DNA of 31,972 bases from an uncultured Prevotella sp. (GTDB lineage: Bacteria; Bacteroidota; Bacteroidia; Bacteroidales; Bacteroidaceae). Below are positions 1-7,549 of this stretch, in pieces. The stretch is taken from the NCBI GenBank assembly GCA_900544825.1, contig UQWP01000041.1:1-31972 (forward strand), in the 5' to 3' direction. Both the position numbers and the translations under genes were made by a program. The notes below the pieces were generated by a model. The model was not told where the DNA came from, did no database searches, and was given only the letters and a program-made list of their open reading frames with translations. Position 1 is the stretch's first letter; every line of letters starts with the position of its first letter.

Positions 1-11
1 AACCAAAACTC

Positions 12-695
12 TCAAACAAGTGAGTTAATATTGGAACATAGAACTGGACACCCTATTAAATAGATTAAAAACAAGCAGGTCATAATACCTGCGATAATAA
101 AAATCAAATCCAGGCAAACGCCATTTGGAGGCTTTTCCTGCTCCGTTCTGGCATTATTGCTGTACGATGTCTCCAGCTGCCTGCTAAGCAGGCTTACCTG
201 GTTTTGCAAGGAGTCTCGCTCACTTTCATACCGAAGACACAGCTGCTGCAAGCTGTCACACGATGCCTCTACGATGATCGTTGGCATTTCGCCACCGTCA
301 TTCGGCTTTACGTACGCCTTCACGTTAGCACGGCCATGCTTGCCGTTGTAGCTTGCGCCCTGCGGCAGAGAGAGGAGATTATCCATCGGAATGCTCAACC
401 GGACCGTGTCGCTCGCTATCGGCTGGGTCCACATCGCCATTGTCTTCACCTGGCTTACCATCTGACTCAGACTTTGGCTTGTACTGTCGGCGCTTTGTAC
501 GCTTTGCACCAGGTTCTGTTCCTTCCTGGTCGTCTTCGTCGTGGCGCAGCTCACCACTGACAGGGCAGCTAGCACGGTGAGGGCAAAGCTGGATAGCTTC
601 GATTGCACGACTGAGGCGGTTAAGTAGCTTGCGCATGCGAGCGTTCTCCTTGTTGAGTTCCTCAATAGCCTTTGCATTTTTCTCTGCACTCTCAT
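12..695 (-). CDS. Putative unimolecular spanin-like lipoprotein (lysis)
   Basis: The protein has a hydrophobic signal ending in a lipobox-like VVSC (Cys50 when counted from the ATG at 695), then a polar, partly coiled-coil stretch of about 130 residues, and a strong membrane helix near the C-terminus (VCLDLIFIIAGIMTCLFLIY). An N-terminal lipid anchor plus a C-terminal inner-membrane helix is the layout of one-protein (u-) spanins such as T1 gp11, which fuse the inner and outer membranes in the last step of lysis. The n-region from this ATG is unusually long, so a GTG at 608, giving a 21-residue signal, may be the true start. It overlaps the next upstream gene by about 317 bases in another frame and lies in a lysis cassette with an amidase. 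The function is inferred from architecture only. Confidence 0.6.
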   Translation of the reverse strand: MRVQRKMQRLLRNSTRRTLACASYLTASVVQSKLSSFALTVLAALSVVSCATTKTTRKEQNLVQSVQSADSTSQSLSQMVSQVKTMAMWTQPIASDTVRLSIPMDNLLSLPQGASYNGKHGRANVKAYVKPNDGGEMPTIIVEASCDSLQQLCLRYESERDSLQNQVSLLSRQLETSYSNNARTEQEKPPNGVCLDLIFIIAGIMTCLFLIYLIGCPVLCSNINSLV

Positions 696-879
696 CTAGT
701 TTCTTCTGAATTTTAATCTGTTCCTGCCCAAGATCCTCATACATCTGCTTATAGATGTCATGCACTTTCTTGTCAGCTTCAGCTTGTTTTACTTTTCGAT
801 TGGCTATCCAGGCGATGGCAGCACCTATGCCGCCACTGGGGATAGCCCATTGCAGGATGTTCATGATGATGTCTGTCAT
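379..879 (-). CDS. Membrane-anchored coiled-coil lysis-cassette protein (holin or i-spanin-like)
   Basis: This 166-residue protein starts with one membrane helix (roughly residues 6-27, ILQWAIPSGGIGAAIAWIA), followed by a charged alpha-helical coiled-coil region to about residue 95. A cysteine pair in LCPHRASCPV follows, then a low-complexity polar tail. A similar layout, including the CPH..CPV pair, is familiar to me from small proteins next to amidases in Bacteroidota phages. It could be a holin-like or inner-membrane spanin component; the sequence alone does not decide. The last ~100 codons are shared, in another frame, with the lipoprotein gene downstream, which may explain the odd tail composition. 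The start at 879 is the first ATG, 54 bases after the amidase gene. Confidence 0.6.
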   Translation of the reverse strand: MTDIIMNILQWAIPSGGIGAAIAWIANRKVKQAEADKKVHDIYKQMYEDLGQEQIKIQKKLDESAEKNAKAIEELNKENARMRKLLNRLSRAIEAIQLCPHRASCPVSGELRHDEDDQEGTEPGAKRTKRRQYKPKSESDGKPGEDNGDVDPADSERHGPVEHSDG

Positions 880-933
880 CGCCTTTCAAACTTTTCTAAA
901 CCTAATAAACTATCAACTATTACTAAAAAGAAC

Positions 934-1404
934 CTAAACTTGCCTGATACCTAACGAACGGAGCCATTCCTGGACATCAAAGGACGGACAGGCTTTCTTT
1001 GGATTCAGCTCGTTATGTCCAACAATACGGATCTGAGGGAATCGGTCATGGAAGTTTCTCACATAATCAGCAAGAGCCTTCTTCTGCTCCAGGGTGCGGG
1101 TGTCGAGCGGTTTACCGTCGTACTTGCTCACACCTCCCGCATAGACGACATGCCGACTTACGGCATTATATCCAGCTGCACCATTGGTAATCTCCCATGG
1201 ATCCACCTCCGCATCCTCGTTATTATCTACCAGGCGCTCTATACTACCGTCCAGATGCACGAGGTCTGTATAGCCCACCTGTTTCCATCCTCTGCCGCCC
1301 TTGGCTGGAGGGTCGCAGTGCCAGTGCCGGATGTCGGCGGCTGTCACCTCCCGACCTTCCGGCGTGGCAGTGCAGTGGATTACCAGATATTTCATATTCG
1401 CCAT
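934..1404 (-). CDS. N-acetylmuramoyl-L-alanine amidase (phage endolysin)
   Basis: The 156-residue protein is a single Amidase_2-type domain with no signal peptide. It cleaves the bond between muramic acid and the stem peptide. Visible features are the first zinc histidine in YLVIHCTATPEG near residue 10, the typical GWKQVGYTDLVHLDGSIE segment around residues 39-57, and the C-terminal GHNELNPKKACPSFDV, which provides the second zinc histidine and the cysteine ligand. Length and layout match T7-lysozyme-like endolysins common in Bacteroidota prophages. It lies between the capsid gene (4-base gap) and the membrane/spanin genes, so it is probably the muralytic member of the lysis cassette. Lacking a signal, it would need a holin-like partner to reach the wall. 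Confidence 0.9.
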   Translation of the reverse strand: MANMKYLVIHCTATPEGREVTAADIRHWHCDPPAKGGRGWKQVGYTDLVHLDGSIERLVDNNEDAEVDPWEITNGAAGYNAVSRHVVYAGGVSKYDGKPLDTRTLEQKKALADYVRNFHDRFPQIRIVGHNELNPKKACPSFDVQEWLRSLGIRQV

Positions 1405-1408
1405 ACGA

Positions 1409-2464
1409 TTAACCAGCGTTATAGCCTGAACGGATTACGCCACCAGCGTCTTCCTTCTTAGGCAGACAGATGAAATAATGACGGTATGAGATGAGGTTGC
1501 GCTGCTGCTGTGGATCGTTCTCTGCGGCGCTATAATACATCTTGGTACTACCAGTAGCCTTGAACACACGAGGCACGTAGAAAGCGAATGAGCACTGGAA
1601 CTCACCAGCCTTAGGCGCTGCTCCCAACGCATTCTTCTTGCCAGCGGTGCTATAAGTAGGATTGGCACCGAACTCGTAGATATCGAAGCCGTACAACTTA
1701 CCGACCTTGCCGTCATTGCGGTCCACGTTGTACTGTTCCTTGAAAGTCTGTTCTGTCTCGAGCAGGTCATTCACGTGGTCAGTACAGAGCACGAGTCGGC
1801 GATTGGTTGGAGGAACGCCCAACTCATCAAGCTTGCGCTTCAAGTTCACCAGGTCATCCATGCAGAGCTTAACTCGTTTGGTTGCAGGATCCGTGGCGCC
1901 AGACGTTACCAATACTGGAGTCTTGGCGGTATTCTCGTTGGCGCAGAGAGCATGGGCAGCCTTGGCATACTTGGTGTCATTAAGTGCGTTGGCGCAGCTC
2001 TCCTTGACACGAGCCATCTTGTCGTAACTCAGGGCATACAACTCATCATCGGTGACAGGAACGACCTTCGTCTGGAATTTATCGAGAGAGAAGGTCTTGT
2101 CTCCATCCTCGAGTTCCTGGATTTCGATAGGATATGTCTTGTTATTAACCAGTACCTGAGGATCTGCACCGACATCCACCATGTGAATTACGTCATTATC
2201 CACGATGGAACTCTGATCCGGCACTCCTACAAGCCAGGAAGCGTCCAGATAGGAGCGAAGAGCCTTGATAAGCTCGCCTGTCCATACCTCTTTAAGAACA
2301 CCTGCGCAAGCAGAACCCTTTGGCATAAACGTTCCTGCCGCAATAGCAACAAGGGAAGCAACAGCTGCGCCCCAAAATGGATTATACCCCAACAAGAGTG
2401 CGATGAGAGCACCCATAATCGCATTGAACAATAATGCGGAAAATACTTTAAACAACTTTCTCAT
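1409..2464 (-). CDS. Phage major capsid protein with N-terminal hydrophobic segment
   Basis: The 351-residue protein follows the protease/scaffold gene, the usual position of the major head protein. From about residue 58 (VLKEVWTGELIKALRS) it resembles coat proteins of Bacteroidota phages, with NDVIHMVDVGADPQVLVNN and a long mixed alpha/beta body ending at SYRHYFICLP. The first ~48 residues are unusual: after MRKLFK come two glycine/alanine-rich hydrophobic stretches (about residues 8-27 and 31-47) that look like membrane helices. They might be removed by the prohead protease or help assembly at a membrane. The fold is not assigned here beyond 'major capsid protein'. Only a 28-base gap separates it from the upstream gene, so the two are probably cotranscribed from the promoter near 3,513. 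Confidence 0.75.
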   Translation of the reverse strand: MRKLFKVFSALLFNAIMGALIALLLGYNPFWGAAVASLVAIAAGTFMPKGSACAGVLKEVWTGELIKALRSYLDASWLVGVPDQSSIVDNDVIHMVDVGADPQVLVNNKTYPIEIQELEDGDKTFSLDKFQTKVVPVTDDELYALSYDKMARVKESCANALNDTKYAKAAHALCANENTAKTPVLVTSGATDPATKRVKLCMDDLVNLKRKLDELGVPPTNRRLVLCTDHVNDLLETEQTFKEQYNVDRNDGKVGKLYGFDIYEFGANPTYSTAGKKNALGAAPKAGEFQCSFAFYVPRVFKATGSTKMYYSAAENDPQQQRNLISYRHYFICLPKKEDAGGVIRSGYNAG

Positions 2465-2492
2465 ATTATAGAATTTTTATGTTACCTTGAAA

Positions 2493-3485
2493 TTAAGCTG
2501 GTTCAAATCCGTACTCAGCCTTGTAGAGGCGAACGAACTCATCAGGATGATTGTCGTGCAGATCAATCATTTTGCCGGATGGAACGGCACTCAGCTTCTC
2601 ATACTTGGAGAAGTCAGTTTCCTCTGCCACAATCTGACCTGTACTGGTACGGTGCAACTGTACGGAGAGCTTAGCTTGTGGCTGCATAGCCGACAAGGTC
2701 AACTTCAAAGAGTCGATACCTATCTTTTTGCCGAGCTCGACAAAATGATTCTTCATACCGGCATCGATACGCTTCTCACTTACAGCCTGATCCACAGCGG
2801 CAGTAATACCAGCAAGAGCAAGCGCCTCCTGCGCCGTCTTCAACTCATCAACCTGCTTCTGGAGTGCTGCTGCACCCTCGGCCTTCAACTTCAACTCGCC
2901 AAGCTTCTGCAAGACGGTAGCTTCGTCAGCTGTTTCACTAAGCCCCAGCTGAAGGGCTAAAGTTTTCAATTCCATTTCTACTTCTTTTTTAAGAGGATTA
3001 ATATTACTATTCAACAAAGGCAAGAAAGTACTTTCACTCTCTTCGCCTTTCATCAACGGCAACTGCTCTCCATTCGGAGAGTATAACACGATGGCGTTAT
3101 CATTGCCACCGATATCCACGGCGCTCACCTCAAAGAGGCGGCTCTTGGTGATTGTCTGCGCAGTCTGTCCTTCCAGCACAAGACTCTTATCATCGGAAGT
3201 CTCCAGGATCTGCAAGTTGGCGCTTACCATGCGCATCGACCCGAACTCATACTGTTTCTTCAGCCGCTGGCTCAGCTCAGTGGCTCCGTCAAACTCGATC
3301 TCTCCAGTCAGCTCTCCGTTTTCCACCTTCAGGTTCTTCACCAGCCCGACTACACCTTGACTGCGGTCATGCATATACAGTAATACAGGATTGCGCTCGT
3401 ACTGTGTCAGGTCAATACCTGATGTAATGATGCGCGTACCATAGCAGTTCACGCTCTCATCGCTAATTCTAACTTTCTTTCCCAT
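2493..3485 (-). CDS. Prohead protease / scaffold (Mu gpI-gpZ like)
   Basis: The N-terminal half (to about residue 140) looks like an HK97/U35-type prohead protease: a His in LLYMHDRSQG, a Ser in the SMRMVSANLQI strand, and the family-typical strand KSRLFEVSAVDIGGNDNAIV. The second half is a helical, Ala/Leu/Lys-rich region that fits a scaffold. This is the Mu plan, where gpI is the protease and gpZ the scaffold made from an internal start; an ATG at 2,975 (MELKTLALQ) after an A/G-rich stretch is a good internal start. I take the start as ATG 3,485 (MGKKVR) rather than the ATG at 3,515, because the upstream promoter's -7 box covers 3,513-3,520, placing the longer start upstream of the transcript. 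The protein is 330 residues. Confidence 0.78.
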   Translation of the reverse strand: MGKKVRISDESVNCYGTRIITSGIDLTQYERNPVLLYMHDRSQGVVGLVKNLKVENGELTGEIEFDGATELSQRLKKQYEFGSMRMVSANLQILETSDDKSLVLEGQTAQTITKSRLFEVSAVDIGGNDNAIVLYSPNGEQLPLMKGEESESTFLPLLNSNINPLKKEVEMELKTLALQLGLSETADEATVLQKLGELKLKAEGAAALQKQVDELKTAQEALALAGITAAVDQAVSEKRIDAGMKNHFVELGKKIGIDSLKLTLSAMQPQAKLSVQLHRTSTGQIVAEETDFSKYEKLSAVPSGKMIDLHDNHPDEFVRLYKAEYGFEPA

Positions 3486-3512
3486 TTGCGATTCGTTTTT
3501 GAATTTCGACTG

Positions 3513-3544
3513 CAATATTACGAACTTTCCACGAACCCTCCAAA
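3513..3544 (-). promoter_or_regulatory. Leftward phage promoter for protease-capsid-lysis genes
   Basis: Read on the minus strand: TTTG (3,544-3,541), a 20-base spacer, then TAATATTG (3,520-3,513) followed by CAGT. This matches the Bacteroidota -33/-7 pattern (TTTG-N19/20-TAnnTTTG) with one mismatch. It is the mirror partner of the rightward promoter at 3,591-3,622, and the start site would fall near 3,506. Confidence 0.65.
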
Positions 3545-3550
3545 AAACGC

Positions 3551-3587
3551 TGCAATCGCTTCATAAAGGTATGCAATCATTTCATAC
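3551..3587. promoter_or_regulatory. Two 21-base-spaced operator/activator sites between divergent phage promoters
   Basis: TGCAATCGCTTCATA (3,551-3,565) and TGCAATCATTTCATA (3,572-3,586) match at 13 of 15 bases and start 21 bases apart, two helical turns. The second lies in a 19-bp imperfect palindrome, GTATGCAAT-C-ATTTCATAC (3,569-3,587). Site centres (3,557 and 3,578) are each 44 bases from the last base of the -7 box they flank. They probably bind a phage activator or repressor; the protein is unknown. Confidence 0.6.
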
Positions 3588-3590
3588 TTT

Positions 3591-3622
3591 TTTGGCAGAC
3601 TCCCTAAAAAATGCCAATTTTG
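3591..3622 (+). promoter_or_regulatory. Rightward phage promoter for terminase-portal-head genes
   Basis: TTTG (3,591-3,594), a 20-base spacer, then CAATTTTG (3,615-3,622) followed by CAGT. The -7 box differs from TAnnTTTG at one base. The same spacer length and trailing CAGT occur in the opposite-facing promoter, which suggests both are recognised and controlled together. The start site would be near 3,628, giving a leader of about 50 bases before the terminase small subunit. Confidence 0.62.
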
Positions 3623-3676
3623 CAGTGGGTTTCAACATAGCCCGCCATTTTATTCACATTAAAACACAGTTATAAC

Positions 3677-4156
3677 ATGACAAAAGCAGAATTAGAAAAG
3701 AAGAAAAAGCTCGCCAGAACATTATATATGGCAGGCAAGGATCAGAACGAGATAGCAGACCAGATAGACATCTCCCGTCAGACTCTCTCCAAATGGGCCA
3801 ACCAGGAAGGATGGAAGGAGCAGCGGGCTGCTACAAGCGTGACCCGCCCGGAGCTGGTAAACAAGCTGCTCCATAGCATCGACACCCTCATTACTGATGT
3901 CAATGCTTCAGGTGATGCGGCTAAGATTGCCGGACTGGGTGACAAGCTGGCTAAAATGTCGGCTGTCATAGAGAAGCTTGACAAGAAGGCCAACGTAGTA
4001 GATGCCATTGAGGTATTCATGGCGTTCAGCAAATGGATGCAGTTCCGGGCGCAAAACGACCCGAATATCACACCGGAACTTCTCAAGACATTCAATTATT
4101 ACCAGGATCTCTTCATCTCCGACAAGATGCAGAACGGATTTTCCTGCGACCTTTAA
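3677..4156 (+). CDS. Terminase small subunit
   Basis: This 159-residue protein begins with a lysine-rich helix and a clear helix-turn-helix at about residues 22-47 (QNEIADQIDISRQTLSKWAN), ending in EGWKEQR, the usual form of small terminase subunits that recognise the packaging site. A helical region follows and probably mediates oligomerisation. It lies 12 bases upstream of the large terminase gene, and both belong to the rightward head operon. Length is ordinary for Mu-like and PBSX-type small subunits. It is the first gene after the divergent promoter. Confidence 0.8.
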   Translation: MTKAELEKKKKLARTLYMAGKDQNEIADQIDISRQTLSKWANQEGWKEQRAATSVTRPELVNKLLHSIDTLITDVNASGDAAKIAGLGDKLAKMSAVIEKLDKKANVVDAIEVFMAFSKWMQFRAQNDPNITPELLKTFNYYQDLFISDKMQNGFSCDL

Positions 4157-4168
4157 TACATATATATA

Positions 4169-5734
4169 ATGGCAACACTAGCAGAAAAGAAAAAGGCCAT
4201 AGAGGAATGGAAGGAGCACTGCAAGCAGATAGCGGCGCTCACAGATACATCGCTCATGGCTCCAGAAGGCAAGAGCGAGAAGGAAGCTCGCATTCACAGG
4301 CTACAGCAGAACTATGCTGCTTTCTGCGAGTATTACTTTCCTCACTTCCTGCAACTCAAGGACAAGACCACCGGAAAGGTAATCCGCACCATCCACAATG
4401 CGCCATTCCACAACCAGGCAGCAAGCAAGGTCAAGCGCACCGCCAACCTGAAGGCTGTATTCATGTGGCCGCGCGGTCATGCCAAGAGTACCCACATGGA
4501 TGTATTCACGCCCTTGTGGCTCATGTTCCAGCCGCTACGTCTGATAAACTTCATGGTGGTAGTCGGCAAAAGCGAGGATGCAGCCTGCCGTCTCCTGGGT
4601 GACATCCAGGCAGAACTGGAGTACAACGACCGCCTCAAGCGTGACTTCGGAGAGCAGAAGCCTGCTGGAGGAGACTGGACCGACGGGGAATTTAAAGCGA
4701 ACTGCGGTGTCAAGTTCCTGGCATGCGGTCGCGGTCAGAGTCCCCGAGGTCTCCGTGATAGGGAAGCCCGCCCTGACTACATCGTCATCGATGACCTTGA
4801 TGACGACGAACTCTGCAAGAACGAGAAGCGAGTACGTGAGCTTACCTCCTGGGTGAAGTCCGCACTCTTCGGCTCCCTTGATGTTGGCCGTGGCCGTTTC
4901 ATCATGGTCGGCAACCTGATCTCCAAGAACTCCGTACTCTATAACATCGCCAATACCAAAGGTGTTTTCCTGAGTAAGGTGTATGCCGTGGAGAAGAACG
5001 GTGATCCGGTATGGAAGGAGAAATGGACACGGGAGGAGGTAGATGCTTACCGGGAATTCGTCGGTTACAGGGATTGGAATAAGGAGATGATGCACAACCC
5101 CATCATCGACGGTTCTATCTTCCGTCACGAATGGATCAAGTATAAGCGTATGCCTAAACTCACCAGGTATGATGCCCTGGTCTGCTATACGGACCCATCC
5201 TGGAAATCCACTACAGCCAACGACTATAAGGCATGCAGACTCTGGGGAAAGCTGGGCAGCGAACTTCATCTGATAGACTGCTTCGTGCGCCAGGCTACCA
5301 CCGGAGAGATGGTAAGGTGGCAATACAACCTCTACGAAAGAGCCATGGAGCAGGGAGCCAGTATTCAGTTCTATATGGAGTCGAACCTGATGCAGGATAC
5401 GGCTCTCGACGAATTCTATAAGGAGGGAGAGCTTCGGGGCTATCAACTTCCGATATCTGCTGATAACCGGAAAAAGCCCGACAAGCTACAGCGTATCGAG
5501 AGTGTAGCCCCTTTATGGGAACGAGGCTTGGTGTTCTACAACGAGAACCTGAAAGACTCAGAGGATATGCAGGTAGGAATCGAGCAGACGCTGGCTCTGG
5601 AACATGGAAGCAGGGCGCACGATGATGCTCCGGATGCTGACGAGGGAGCTATCTTTATCCTGCAGCGTCAAGGCCGCATCGACGCTTTCGAGCCACGCAT
5701 AGGTAAGCGAAGACCTCCGAAAAATGGTTGGTAA
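4169..5734 (+). CDS. Terminase large subunit
   Basis: The 521-residue protein pumps DNA into the prohead and cuts it. It has an N-terminal ATPase with a Walker A-like WPRGHAKST at 100-108 and a Walker B YIVIDDLDDDE at 204-214 (D208/D209, with acidic residues after). The C-terminal RNase H-like nuclease shows TDPSW with D342, an acidic E404 in YMESN, and a DDAPDADEG cluster at 485-493, a plausible DED metal site. Length is typical. It follows the small subunit by 12 bases and precedes the DUF1320 gene by 16. As a Mu-like packaging enzyme it would be expected to cut near one phage end and fill by headful, which is family knowledge and not visible here. Confidence 0.92.
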   Translation: MATLAEKKKAIEEWKEHCKQIAALTDTSLMAPEGKSEKEARIHRLQQNYAAFCEYYFPHFLQLKDKTTGKVIRTIHNAPFHNQAASKVKRTANLKAVFMWPRGHAKSTHMDVFTPLWLMFQPLRLINFMVVVGKSEDAACRLLGDIQAELEYNDRLKRDFGEQKPAGGDWTDGEFKANCGVKFLACGRGQSPRGLRDREARPDYIVIDDLDDDELCKNEKRVRELTSWVKSALFGSLDVGRGRFIMVGNLISKNSVLYNIANTKGVFLSKVYAVEKNGDPVWKEKWTREEVDAYREFVGYRDWNKEMMHNPIIDGSIFRHEWIKYKRMPKLTRYDALVCYTDPSWKSTTANDYKACRLWGKLGSELHLIDCFVRQATTGEMVRWQYNLYERAMEQGASIQFYMESNLMQDTALDEFYKEGELRGYQLPISADNRKKPDKLQRIESVAPLWERGLVFYNENLKDSEDMQVGIEQTLALEHGSRAHDDAPDADEGAIFILQRQGRIDAFEPRIGKRRPPKNGW

Positions 5735-5750
5735 TTAAAAAGTAGTTTAT

Positions 5751-6170
5751 ATGTTTATTACTCAAGAAGATTTCAAGGTGGTGGCTTCTGAAGCCGCACT
5801 CAAGGTCATCACCCAGGCAGACGACACTAACGCCGACAATGCCATTCAGGAAGCGGTGGAAGAGATAGCTGGCTATCTCCGTCCTAAATATGACTGCGGC
5901 AAGGTTTTCTCTGCCGTAGGAAATGACCGCAACCGACAGATAGTAATGTACGCGGCGGATATTGCTCTCTATAATATGATTGCAGCACAACCGCAGAGAA
6001 TGGGCAGTGATGTGCGCAAGGAACGCTACGAGCGTGCCATCAAGTGGCTCGAAGGCGTAGCTGCCGGAAAAATCGTTCCGGACCTGCCGATAGCCACAGA
6101 CGAGGCTACAGGCGAAGCTAACACCAATGGCGTCAAGTGGGGAAATGGTCCCAACCGTCACTCCTGGTAA
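5751..6170 (+). CDS. Mu gp36-like protein (DUF1320)
   Basis: At 139 residues, with MFITQEDFKVVASEAALKVITQ at the N-terminus and a helical core containing AVEEIAGYLRPKYDC and IVMYAADIALYNMIAA, this matches the DUF1320 pattern of Mu gp36, a small head-tail region protein. In Mu-like phages it lies near the portal and head genes. Here it is between the large terminase (16-base gap) and the portal gene (39-base gap). The helical N-terminal part is the kind found in head-completion/connector proteins, so a role at the neck is likely but inferred. The last 20 residues are polar and probably disordered. Confidence 0.8.
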   Translation: MFITQEDFKVVASEAALKVITQADDTNADNAIQEAVEEIAGYLRPKYDCGKVFSAVGNDRNRQIVMYAADIALYNMIAAQPQRMGSDVRKERYERAIKWLEGVAAGKIVPDLPIATDEATGEANTNGVKWGNGPNRHSW

Positions 6171-6209
6171 TCCGTATTCAAGTTCAATATTCTAAAAAAA
6201 TCAAGCAAG

Positions 6210-7496
6210 ATGAATCTATTTGACAAGACATTACAGGGCATCTACGACATCCGGCGCGCCGTCAAGGGTGAGCCGCAACTGCTGCACACCAAGTTCGGTG
6301 ACATCATCCTCGCCGACAAGGCAACCCGCAGAAATGCCCAGCATATCATATCCAAGCTTCAGCGAACCACCGAAGCACTTACCAAGAGCGATATCCGGAA
6401 ATGGCGCAAGGCATGGCAGCAGGCTATCAGCATAGAGAGCCCCAACAGACAGATGCTCTACGATATCTACAGAGATACCGCTACGGATGCCCACATTACC
6501 GGATGTATCAGCCAGCGCACAGGCTTCGTCCTTTCCAAGTCTTTTAACATCGAAGACAAAAGCGGCAAACCTTGTGACGAACTCAAGCATTATTTCGACC
6601 AGGAATGGTTCTACGAACTCTGCCGCCTCATTCTTGATTCTATCTATTATGGGCATTCCCTGATAGAACTGGGAGATATCAGGAAGGATGGAGACGGATG
6701 CCCTTGCTACTCGGAAGTAAAGCTTATTGACCGCAAATTCGTAATTCCGGAACATCATCGTGTAGTCACAGACCTCGGACAGGATTGGACTACGGGAATA
6801 GACTATTGGGAGCCGAAATGGTACAATAACCTTATCGAGGCAGGTAAGCCCGACGATCTTGGACTCTATCTCAAGGCCGCACTCCACGCTATTCCGAAGA
6901 AAAACGTCCTTGCGGCATGGGATGTCTTCAGTGAGATTTTCGGAATGCCTATGCGAGTAGCCAAGACCGCCTCTAGAGACAAGACGGACCAGCAGCGCAT
7001 CGAAGAGATGCTCAAAGGTATGGATCTCGCTCCATGGGCATTGTTCCCCGAAGGAACGGATATCCAAATTATCGAAAGTACCAAGAGCGATGCATTCAAT
7101 GTCTATGACAAGCGTGTGGACCGTTCCAACAGCGAAATCTCCAAGCTTATCCTCGGGCAGACTATGACTATCGAGGATGGCAGCTCCTTATCCCAGAGTC
7201 AGACCCACCTCAAGGTATTCGAGAACCTGGTTGAGAGCGACGCGAAGATGCTGGCAAGCATTATCAATAACCAGCTCATCCCCCGTATGATCCGACACGG
7301 CTATCCGCTTCAAGGCTACCACTTCTCTTGGGATGAAAGCATTGATTATACACCGGAACAGCAGATGGAATACGAAAAAATGATCTCCGACCGCTACGAA
7401 GTAGATCCAAAGTATTTCGCAGATAAATACAATATGCCTGTAGGCGAACGCATACAGCAGCCTGGATTGCAGCTCTCCAGACCTTTTTTCGACTAA
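6210..7496 (+). CDS. Portal protein (DUF935, Mu gp29-like)
   Basis: The 428-residue protein forms the ring at one head vertex through which DNA enters. Family signs are the N-terminal region with DATDAHITGCISQRT-type sequence (about residues 89-104), the stem/crown segment YHAIPKKNVLAAWDVF-like at 225-240, and the C-terminal LGQTMTIEDGSSLSQSQTH (about 315-333), which resembles the DUF935 'LGQTLTT..GGS.S' motif. Length is a little short of Mu gp29 (about 500), typical of Bacteroidota versions. It follows DUF1320 and precedes the MuF head protein, the usual portal-MuF pair. The reading frame that becomes MuF is already open within the last codons of this gene. Confidence 0.87.
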   Translation: MNLFDKTLQGIYDIRRAVKGEPQLLHTKFGDIILADKATRRNAQHIISKLQRTTEALTKSDIRKWRKAWQQAISIESPNRQMLYDIYRDTATDAHITGCISQRTGFVLSKSFNIEDKSGKPCDELKHYFDQEWFYELCRLILDSIYYGHSLIELGDIRKDGDGCPCYSEVKLIDRKFVIPEHHRVVTDLGQDWTTGIDYWEPKWYNNLIEAGKPDDLGLYLKAALHAIPKKNVLAAWDVFSEIFGMPMRVAKTASRDKTDQQRIEEMLKGMDLAPWALFPEGTDIQIIESTKSDAFNVYDKRVDRSNSEISKLILGQTMTIEDGSSLSQSQTHLKVFENLVESDAKMLASIINNQLIPRMIRHGYPLQGYHFSWDESIDYTPEQQMEYEKMISDRYEVDPKYFADKYNMPVGERIQQPGLQLSRPFFD

Positions 7497-7549
7497 GCCC
7501 CGATGACTATAAGGGGCTGCACAGCCGATACGAATCCATCATTGGCAAA

